This document shows positions 23,408 through 30,396 of a stretch of 32,855 nucleotides of DNA, piece after piece. The stretch lies in assembly GCA_950073835.1 (NCBI GenBank), contig CATMRP010000040.1, positions 1 through 32,855 of the forward strand. The letters are read 5' to 3'. How positions within the stretch are numbered: the stretch's first letter is position 1; the number at the start of each line of letters is the position of its first letter. The notes under the pieces were generated by a model. It made no database searches and was not told the origin of the DNA. It worked only from the letters and a program-made list of their open reading frames with translations. The DNA comes from an uncultured Alteromonadaceae bacterium. Lineage in GTDB: Bacteria; Pseudomonadota; Gammaproteobacteria; Enterobacterales; Alteromonadaceae. Position numbers and translations under genes: made by a program.

Positions 23408-24682
23408 ATGTCCGACAAGAGCCCTCGTTATATCAGTAATCTTACCCGCGATACTTATGCATTGATTCTCGCCGGTGGCCGGGGGTCTCGATTACACGAA
23501 CTGACCACCTGGCGAGCCAAACCAGCACTCTATTTTGGTGGCAAATTCCGCATCATCGACTTTCCGTTGTCTAATTGCATTAATTCGGGTATTCGCAGAA
23601 TAGGCGTCGTTACCCAGTATAAGTCTCACTCGCTTATCCGCCATCTGGTGCGCGGTTGGGGGCATTTTAAAAAGGAACTGGGCGAGTCGGTGGAAATTCT
23701 GCCAGCCTCACAGCGCTTTTCGGAAAACTGGTACGAAGGCACCGCCGATGCGGTATTTCAGAACATCGATATTATCCGTGATGAATTGCCTAAATTCGTG
23801 ATGATTTTATCCGGCGATCATATTTATCGTATGGACTACGCCAACCTGCTGGCCCGCCATGTCGAAACCGGTGCCAAAATGACGGTGTGCTGTATGAAGG
23901 TGCCACTGGAAGAAGCAGCCGGCGCATTTGGTGTCATGTCGGTCGATGAAGACTATCGCATTAAAGGTTTTACCGAAAAGCCAGCTAACCCGGACCCGGT
24001 GCCTAACGAACCGGATTTATGTCTGGCTTCTATGGGTAACTACGTCTTTGATACAGAGTTTCTGTTTGAGCAACTGGCGCGCGATGCTGAAACTTCAGGC
24101 TCTGAGCGCGACTTCGGTAAAGACATTATACCCAGCATTATCAAAGACCACGACGTATTTGCTTATCCTTTCCAAAGCAGTGAAAACGAACATGTTTACT
24201 GGCGTGATGTGGGCACGCTGGATTCTTTCTGGGAAGCCAATATGGAAATGGTAGCGCCGGTTCCAGCGCTTAATTTGTACGATCGTAAATGGCCAATCTG
24301 GACTTATCAGGAGCAATTACCGCCAGCGAAATTTGTCTGGGAAGACCATGACCGCCGTGGTGAAGCCATTAACTCGGTGGTCTCAGGTGGCTGCATTATA
24401 TCTGGTTCTACCCTGCGTCGCTCGTTGTGCTTTTCAAATGTCCGGGTCCACTCTTATGGCCTGATTGAGGAAGCCGTAATCCTGCCAGACGTGGAAATTA
24501 AGCGTCACTGTAAATTGCGCAAGGTGATCATCGATCGTGGCTGCGTGATCCCGGAGGGGACCGTTATAGGTTACGACCACGAAGAAGACCGTCGCCGCGG
24601 TTTCCGTGTATCCGATAAAGGTGTCGTGCTGGTGACCCGCGAAATGCTCGGTCAACCCGTGGGCGGTACCGCCTTAGGTTAA
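23408..24682 (+). CDS. glgC: Glucose-1-phosphate adenylyltransferase
   Basis: A 424-residue ADP-glucose pyrophosphorylase, which makes ADP-glucose from ATP and glucose-1-phosphate, the committed step of bacterial glycogen synthesis. Visible: the nucleotide-binding LAGGRGSRL (residues 21-29), [20 protein letters not shown] with the activator/substrate lysine, the GDHIYRMDY loop, GFTEKPANP, and a left-handed beta-helix C-terminus ([19 protein letters not shown]). A GGAG eight bases before ATG supports the start. It stands alone: no glgA, glgB or glgP is visible. Its stop is five bases from that of the convergent MFS gene; a CCTGGC/GCCAGG stem at 24699-24715, inside the MFS 3' end, might help end its transcript. 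Confidence 0.95.
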   Translation: MSDKSPRYISNLTRDTYALILAGGRGSRLHELTTWRAKPALYFGGKFRIIDFPLSNCINSGIRRIGVVTQYKSHSLIRHLVRGWGHFKKELGESVEILPASQRFSENWYEGTADAVFQNIDIIRDELPKFVMILSGDHIYRMDYANLLARHVETGAKMTVCCMKVPLEEAAGAFGVMSVDEDYRIKGFTEKPANPDPVPNEPDLCLASMGNYVFDTEFLFEQLARDAETSGSERDFGKDIIPSIIKDHDVFAYPFQSSENEHVYWRDVGTLDSFWEANMEMVAPVPALNLYDRKWPIWTYQEQLPPAKFVWEDHDRRGEAINSVVSGGCIISGSTLRRSLCFSNVRVHSYGLIEEAVILPDVEIKRHCKLRKVIIDRGCVIPEGTVIGYDHEEDRRRGFRVSDKGVVLVTREMLGQPVGGTALG

Positions 24683-24687
24683 TGCTA

Positions 24688-25980
24688 CTACCTCAGGGCC
24701 TGGCGCTTAGCCAGGTCCTGCGGTAACTTTAACGACGTCCAGCCAAACACCAGTATTGATAACAAAAATGGTACAGCCAGCCAGTCAAGTGCGGCTACCA
24801 ACCCTTCAAGTTCACCTAAACTCGCCGTATAGTGCTCGCTCAGCACGCCGACAAACGTTGGCCCACCGCCCAGCGCAATCAGATTCAGAACAAAGAAAAA
24901 TAATGCGGTAGACATTGCCCGGCAATTAGCTGGCGACAGCGTTTGTGCCATGGCGAAACACGGCCCGAAATAAGTACCGCTGGTGACCTGCAATAAGGTA
25001 AAACCAGCGATCGCCACCCACAGTGTTTCACTGTGAATAGCCAGCATAAAAGCCGGCACACCAACGCATAGCGCCAGGGCTGGCAGGCGCGCATAAGCGC
25101 CAGGATTGCTACGACCCCAGTTATCGGCAATAACGCCACCAGCCCACACGCCAATGGCATACAAGGTACCGTTGATAACGCCAAACACTACCAGTAACCA
25201 GACAATGTCCACTTCGCTGAAACGCCGGACGAAGTAATCCATCTGCCAGCCAATCACGGCATAGTTAGCAAACGACGACAACGTAATGCCCAGTACCATA
25301 CCCCACCAACTCGGCGTTTTAAGCAGCTCAACAAGACTATCGAGCAGGGGTCGCTGCCGCTCTTGTTCGGTTTGCTGGCGAACAGGCTCTTTTACAGTAA
25401 GTTTAAGCACAATAGCCAGTACAATGCCGGGTAACCCCACTGCTATCATTACCGAACGCCAGTTAGCCTGGCCTCCGCTGAGCACATAAGCTGAGGCCAG
25501 ATACGCCAGCATAATGCCAAAGGGAATGCCAAGCGCATAAAGCGCCATGGCCGTGGCCCGCTCTTTCGGGGCAAAGAGATCAGCAATCATACTGTGCGCA
25601 GGTGGCGTACCGCCGGCTTCGCCAATCCCCACACCAATCCGGTATAAGGCCAGTTGCAGGTAGTTGCCCGCCAGACCCGACAGTGCCGTAAAACCACTCC
25701 ATAAAGTTAGCGATACGGCAATGATATTAACGCGGCTGTAGCGGTCTGCCAGCCAGGCCACCGGAATACCCATAACGGTATACAACACCGCAAAATAAAT
25801 CCCTTTGAGGTAGCCTAGCTGGGCATCATCCAGTCCTAAATCCTGCTTAATAAACGGTGATAAAATACCAATGATCTGACGGTCGATAAAATTAAACGCG
25901 TATACCAGCGTGAGCATCAGCAACACGTAATACCGATAACGATCAGGCTTTACAGCGGGGGTAACAGAATTAGGGTTCAC
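24688..25980 (-). CDS. MFS transporter, spinster-like
   Basis: A 430-residue, 12-helix inner-membrane transporter. The N-terminus has FNFIDRQIIGILSPFIKQDL, the A-motif loop is GIPVAWLADRYSRVNII, and RIGVGIGEAGGTPPAHSMIADLF follows, a combination I associate with spinster-like MFS proteins of marine proteobacteria. Known relatives carry varied organic anions or lipids; the substrate here is unknown. Start GTG 25980 has AGGTG about four bases upstream. Convergent with glgC and divergent from the thioesterase gene across 123 bases. Confidence 0.87.
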   Translation of the reverse strand: MNPNSVTPAVKPDRYRYYVLLMLTLVYAFNFIDRQIIGILSPFIKQDLGLDDAQLGYLKGIYFAVLYTVMGIPVAWLADRYSRVNIIAVSLTLWSGFTALSGLAGNYLQLALYRIGVGIGEAGGTPPAHSMIADLFAPKERATAMALYALGIPFGIMLAYLASAYVLSGGQANWRSVMIAVGLPGIVLAIVLKLTVKEPVRQQTEQERQRPLLDSLVELLKTPSWWGMVLGITLSSFANYAVIGWQMDYFVRRFSEVDIVWLLVVFGVINGTLYAIGVWAGGVIADNWGRSNPGAYARLPALALCVGVPAFMLAIHSETLWVAIAGFTLLQVTSGTYFGPCFAMAQTLSPANCRAMSTALFFFVLNLIALGGGPTFVGVLSEHYTASLGELEGLVAALDWLAVPFLLSILVFGWTSLKLPQDLAKRQALR

Positions 25981-26103
25981 ACATCACCTGTGATACAAAT
26001 ACATTAACAAGCAGACTTATAGCGGAATATCATTAAGAATAAGTCGAAACGCGGCCAGCGAGCCGGGATAATACCATCCTATTTATCTGATGTTGAACTC
26101 TGT

Positions 26104-26922
26104 ATGCACATAGACAAACTATTAGCCCTGACTTCCGACGTAACTACCATTAACGATAATGAGTGGCTGATGACCCACCCTGGCCTGCCCGACACTTGGG
26201 GTCAGGGGCGCACGGCATTTGGTGGTATCACTGCTGGCTTCCTGCACCACGCTCTGGCACAGGTGGTGGATAAGGACCGTAGCTTACGCGCTTATCACAC
26301 TAACTTTGTCGGACCGGTAAGTTTCGATAAACCACTGGAGCTTATTGTTGAGAAGTTACGTTCGGGGCGCAACATGTCGCAATACCTGGCCAGGCTGCAG
26401 CAGGATGGTAAAGTCTGTGTTTGTGTACAGGCCTGTTTCGGGGTCGAACGCAGCTCAAAAATACAGGTGGATAAACTCCCCGTCCATTCGATGAAACTGC
26501 CGCAAAAAGCCAAGTTTATTCCGCAAATCCCTAAGGTGACCCCCCGCTTCTTCCGGCACTACGAACTGGCTATCGAGCAAGGCCAGATCCCGTTCAGCTG
26601 GAGTAAGCACAGTCATTACCATGGCTGGATGCGCTTTAAAGAGGCCGTCAGTGAGTTTAATTACACTCACCTGATATCTCTGATTGATGCCTGGCCGCCA
26701 GCCATCATTCAACAGCTCAAACTACCGGCACCGGTAAGCACCGTGAGTTGGGATATTGAACTGGTGCAACCGTTTGCGCTAAGTAACGAAAATCCCTGGT
26801 TTGGTTATCAGGTGGATACCAAACTCGCCAATGGTGGTTATGCTCACACCGAAGCGACTATCTGGGACGATAAAGAGCGGGTAATCGCTCTCAGCCGTCA
26901 GACCATTGCTGTCTTTGATTAA
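26104..26922 (+). CDS. TesB-like acyl-CoA thioesterase (double hotdog)
   Basis: A 272-residue cytosolic protein. The first hotdog half is clear: WGQGRTAFGGITAGFLHHAL, then LRAYHTNFVGPVSFDKPLEL and CVCVQACFGVERSS. The second runs from about residue 170 and ends in a typical ALSRQTIAVFD. This is the acyl-CoA thioesterase family that contains TesB-like proteins, hydrolysing acyl-CoA to fatty acid and CoA; the preferred chain length cannot be told. The classic TesB catalytic Asp/Gln/Thr set was not located with confidence. No strong ribosome-binding site is seen before the ATG. A clean hairpin follows at 26950-26967. Confidence 0.85.
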   Translation: MHIDKLLALTSDVTTINDNEWLMTHPGLPDTWGQGRTAFGGITAGFLHHALAQVVDKDRSLRAYHTNFVGPVSFDKPLELIVEKLRSGRNMSQYLARLQQDGKVCVCVQACFGVERSSKIQVDKLPVHSMKLPQKAKFIPQIPKVTPRFFRHYELAIEQGQIPFSWSKHSHYHGWMRFKEAVSEFNYTHLISLIDAWPPAIIQQLKLPAPVSTVSWDIELVQPFALSNENPWFGYQVDTKLANGGYAHTEATIWDDKERVIALSRQTIAVFD

Positions 26923-26949
26923 GTTGTAGCGCCATTCAGACATAAAAGA

Positions 26950-26967
26950 ACCCGGCACAGGCCGGGT
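26950..26967. terminator. Hairpin terminator after the thioesterase gene
   Basis: ACCCGGC-ACAG-GCCGGGT, seven perfect G+C-rich pairs with a four-base loop. It is followed by AAATTATT on the + strand and by TCTTTT on the minus strand, so it could work in both directions. Confidence 0.7.
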
Positions 26968-27051
26968 AAATTATTAACGCACTTATAGTTATTATAAAGC
27001 TAGCAAGGTAAATTGCCGGATTCAGTACCCACTGTCCCGATAACCTTTAAC

Positions 27052-27319
27052 TAGGGGCTGTTGATCTTTGCTGTACGATTTTTGGTCTATATGAAAGCAT
27101 TTTAATCGCGGAGCAGTCCTGAAGGCATAGTTGTTCTACGTCAAAGGGCTGTGACAATGAGTAAAATGCTTTCATGACGACCCCTTCGGGCAGCGCCTGT
27201 GTATCATTTATACTGTGTTGACTGTTTTTGATTTAGCCCACTAGACCTGCAAACAGTCGCCTTGTCTAAATGATACACAGACTGCTGCAAAAGTGTACAG
27301 CAAAGATCAACAGCCCCTA
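27052..27319. mobile_element. MITE-like element with 25-bp perfect terminal inverted repeats
   Basis: A 268-base non-coding unit. Its left end (27052-27076, starting TAGGGGCTGTTGATC) is the exact reverse complement of its right end (27295-27319, ending GATCAACAGCCCCTA). TA at each outer edge may be the target duplication, in which case the element proper is 27054-27317. Inside are two further perfect 14-base inverted repeats: ATGAAAGCATTTTA (27091-27104) with 27162-27175, and CTGTGTATCATTTA (27197-27210) with 27267-27280. The latter encloses GACTGTTT (27220-27227) and AAACAGTC (27251-27258). No transposase ORF is present, so it would need enzyme supplied elsewhere. The arms could fold into a three-way cruciform in DNA or RNA. 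Confidence 0.8.
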
Positions 27320-27323
27320 ATCA

Positions 27324-27349
27324 GTGGAGAGCTATTACTAACTCTCCAC
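27324..27349 (-). terminator. Hairpin after the TonB-dependent receptor gene
   Basis: GTGGAGAG (27324-27331) pairs perfectly with CTCTCCAC (27342-27349) across a ten-base loop, 19 bases past the receptor stop. No T-run follows on the minus strand. It lies four bases from the end of the MITE-like element. Confidence 0.55.
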
Positions 27350-27368
27350 AGGTTGGTTGGGAGGTTGA

Positions 27369-30320
27369 TTAGTTAAATCCGTAACGAACACCCAGCGCAT
27401 AGCGTGTGCCATACTGACGGGCAAACAGGAACTGCTCTTCATAGCGACCATAGCCCTGTTCGGTCTCGTTGTTAAGGTTCAGCGCATCAAAGAACACCGT
27501 GAGGTTTTCATTAATATCGTAGTTAATACTCATATCCACCTGACCATAGTCTTTAAAGAACTGTGGTGGTGCATCAGCAGAGCCCTGAGCCTGACCAACG
27601 CCTAACAGGTAATCATCACGCCAGGCGTAAGTTACCTTTACTGACAGACCGTCTTTTTCATAAAACGCCTGCAGGTTAGCTGAGTCGCCCAAACCGGTTA
27701 GTGGCGCCTGTTGAGTAAGACTGTCTACGTCAAACTCCACATCATCGTTAACAAAGGTGGCATTCACGTTGAAACCAAAACCGGTTTCACCAATCATGTG
27801 CTGCAGCGCTACTTCCACACCATCAACCGATTTTGCATCGGTGTTATTGGGCTGGCTGACATTCCACACAATCAATGGATCATTGCTGTTTGGCTCAATC
27901 TGATTATCGGCATTGCCATGACCGTTGGCCAGCATCTGATCGAAGATCGCGGTGCTGGTTGCCTGCTCACCGCGGGCTTCAATATCAGCAATCGCCTGCT
28001 GATAGCGCGGACCATTGTAGATATCGTACAAGCCATCAATGGTGGTTTCGGTAATCGTGGTCTGAATGAAGTTATCAACGTCTTTCTTAAACCATACGAT
28101 TGACGCGTAACTTGCTTCACCGTAGTAGTACTCAAGGGCTAAATCGAGGTTAGTCGACTCAAACGGTAACAGGTTCGGGTTACCCTGTGAGCCCGTCCGT
28201 GAACCTGGTTTAGGGCTACCACTCAGGGCACGGCCACCGGCTAAGAAGCCTAATGGTGCACGTGACATGGTTTTACCCCATGATACCCGTGCCTGTAACT
28301 CATCGGTAACGTCCAGACGGAAGTCGATCGACGGCAGGAACACGTCGTGTGAGCCTTCCTGGGTCAGGTAGTTGGCGGTACCGCCTTCTTCGTACTGCAT
28401 GATCCACTCAGAGGCTGCAACCCAGTTTACCTGCTGTTCAACACGCTGACGTACGGTACTGGTTACATCTGTTTCTTCGTAGCGGGCACCGGCAATTAAC
28501 TGCGCCGGATAATCACCAATTTCAAATTCCCATTCGGTCTGAACATAAATACTGTTGGTCACTTCCTCTACTTCGCTCTCACCCGTAATGCCATTGAAGT
28601 AAGCATCAGCTACATAAGCATCGGCGCCCACAATGTCTTCGGTCAGGTAGGCCATTTGACGCGCTACGGCTTCGTCGAAGTCGTAGGTGTAGTAATAGTT
28701 AGGCATCAGATTAGCGCCACCACCGGCAAACTCATCCAGGAAGCTCCCCGTATCATGACGGGTAAACATGCTGTCCGGGAAGATCTCCGGGAACGACGGG
28801 TTAAAGCCCGGACCACCACGCAGACCGCTCCACGCATTGGTGCCATACATAGTTTGTTCGGTGCGGGCAAAACCAAATTTAACCACCGGCATGGGGATAT
28901 CAAATTTAGAGTTATACCACTCGCCGTCAAACTGCAGCTGTTCTACATTTGATTCACCCGGCGAGTGAATAAACTGACTGAAGTTAGAGTCGATTTCACT
29001 TGGCATTAACTCGTTAGTACCGTTTTGCCATCTGATAAAAGCAGACGGTACTTCACCGTTACGATAGTCGTAGATTTTGGTAATGAGTTTATCGGAACCC
29101 AGAATGATCTGGCCATTGCTGCCCATGCCGTCGTCTGCACCGTTATCGATTTCATTGCTGGAATCGTGATAATCAATATTGAATTTCAGATCGTCAGTCA
29201 CCTGCCAATCGATATTCAGACCGATTGAACGGGCATCCACCTCGGTGGTTTCGCGAAAAGCAGTAAACGAGCCGTCGTTCCCACCAATATCCGCATAAAT
29301 TGCCGTACCGTTTTCATCCAGCTCGTAACCGTTAATGTTACCGCCAAATTCATTCCAGATCCCCCAGCCAACACTCTCCAGACCCACAATCGCATTAGTC
29401 ATGGTATAGTCGAGTGTCATGGTAATATCGTCGTTAGGCGCATACTGGAATGTCAACTGGGCATTGGTCCGGTCGTTTTCCACATTGTCGATACCGTAGT
29501 TCATATCTTTAGGGAAAAAGTGATTACCAATACGGTTGCCTTCATCATCCACGGCGCGCGGGTCAATCATGGTTGCTTCGTTAAATTCCGGCAAATCCAC
29601 ATTCGCCTGCCAGCCCTGAATATTGGCCTGCTGACGCTGGAAGTCACGCTGATAATGGGAGAAGCTTACCGCAAATCCCAGTTTGTCATCGTTGAAAGTA
29701 TTACTGTAAATACCCGCGATTTCAGGCGTTACATCATCGCCTTCCACTACAGACGTATCATGCAGTGCCTTGGCCATAAAAGAATAACGCTGTCCCGGTT
29801 GCTGCAATGGCTTTGAGGTAACGATATTTACCGTGGCACCCAAACCACCACTTGGCAGTTCGGCTTTAGCCGTTTTGTACACTTCAAGGGCACTGACGCC
29901 CTCAGAAGAGAGATGCTGCAGGCTGTAAGAACGGGTAAAACCCGTACCCGGCATCTGACGACCATTTAAGGTAATAAGGTTAAAGCCCGGGCCAAAACCA
30001 CGCACGGTGATTTCACTCCCCTCACCATTGGCACGGCTTACCGATACACCCGTAATACGTTGCAGTGATTCAGCCAGGTTAGAGTCAGGGAATTTACCCA
30101 TTTCTTCCGCTGAAATCGCATCCATTACACCCGGGGTGCTGCGCTTGATATCCATTGCACGAATTAAACTGCCACGGATCCCCTGCACTTCGATAACTTC
30201 TACCGACGGATCCTGTTCAGACTCGTTCGCTTCCTGCGCGAAGGCTGCCTGACCTGCGGTGCCCAGCAATAGCCCTACGGCTATGGCCAGACGATTTTTA
30301 TTAAATGTTGTGTAGTTCAT
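27369..30320 (-). CDS. TonB-dependent receptor, carbohydrate type
   Basis: A 983-residue outer-membrane receptor. Residues 1-29 form a signal peptide (cleavage after AFA). A short acidic stretch follows, then a TonB-box-like VEVIEVQG and the plug domain (GIRGSLIRAMDIKRSTPGVM, then ISAEEMGKFPDSNLAESLQR and ITVRGFGPGFNLITLNGRQM). The long remainder is a beta-barrel of alternating strands ending ALGVRYGFN. This plug belongs to the large receptors widespread in Xanthomonas, Caulobacter and marine Alteromonadales that import oligosaccharides. The GH16 gene lies 76 bases upstream on the same strand, so the substrate is probably a beta-glucan oligosaccharide such as one from laminarin. The ribosome-binding site is weak (GTGAG). 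Confidence 0.94.
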   Translation of the reverse strand: MNYTTFNKNRLAIAVGLLLGTAGQAAFAQEANESEQDPSVEVIEVQGIRGSLIRAMDIKRSTPGVMDAISAEEMGKFPDSNLAESLQRITGVSVSRANGEGSEITVRGFGPGFNLITLNGRQMPGTGFTRSYSLQHLSSEGVSALEVYKTAKAELPSGGLGATVNIVTSKPLQQPGQRYSFMAKALHDTSVVEGDDVTPEIAGIYSNTFNDDKLGFAVSFSHYQRDFQRQQANIQGWQANVDLPEFNEATMIDPRAVDDEGNRIGNHFFPKDMNYGIDNVENDRTNAQLTFQYAPNDDITMTLDYTMTNAIVGLESVGWGIWNEFGGNINGYELDENGTAIYADIGGNDGSFTAFRETTEVDARSIGLNIDWQVTDDLKFNIDYHDSSNEIDNGADDGMGSNGQIILGSDKLITKIYDYRNGEVPSAFIRWQNGTNELMPSEIDSNFSQFIHSPGESNVEQLQFDGEWYNSKFDIPMPVVKFGFARTEQTMYGTNAWSGLRGGPGFNPSFPEIFPDSMFTRHDTGSFLDEFAGGGANLMPNYYYTYDFDEAVARQMAYLTEDIVGADAYVADAYFNGITGESEVEEVTNSIYVQTEWEFEIGDYPAQLIAGARYEETDVTSTVRQRVEQQVNWVAASEWIMQYEEGGTANYLTQEGSHDVFLPSIDFRLDVTDELQARVSWGKTMSRAPLGFLAGGRALSGSPKPGSRTGSQGNPNLLPFESTNLDLALEYYYGEASYASIVWFKKDVDNFIQTTITETTIDGLYDIYNGPRYQQAIADIEARGEQATSTAIFDQMLANGHGNADNQIEPNSNDPLIVWNVSQPNNTDAKSVDGVEVALQHMIGETGFGFNVNATFVNDDVEFDVDSLTQQAPLTGLGDSANLQAFYEKDGLSVKVTYAWRDDYLLGVGQAQGSADAPPQFFKDYGQVDMSINYDINENLTVFFDALNLNNETEQGYGRYEEQFLFARQYGTRYALGVRYGFN

Positions 30321-30353
30321 AGTACGATACTCACGTTTTATTCTTTACCTTGT

Positions 30354-30385
30354 GCAGGTACCGGCCTGTTGGCTGCGGCACCTGC
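30354..30385 (-). repeat. Hairpin between the GH16 and receptor genes
   Basis: GCAGGT (30354-30359) pairs with ACCTGC (30380-30385), with an inner CCG/CGG pair, in the 76-base gap. It lacks a T-run and sits in a presumed operon, so it may be a partial terminator or an RNA-processing/stability element that sets the ratio of enzyme to receptor. Confidence 0.45.
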
Positions 30386-30396
30386 GACCAGCTGCA

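Noticed and set aside
24699-24715. CCTGGC-GCTTA-GCCAGG stem as a glgC terminator
   Set aside because: It lies inside the convergent MFS coding sequence and has no T-run; may help but cannot be called a terminator.
27369-30320. + strand ORFs opposite the TonB-dependent receptor
   Set aside because: They are antisense shadows with no translation signals and no recognisable products.
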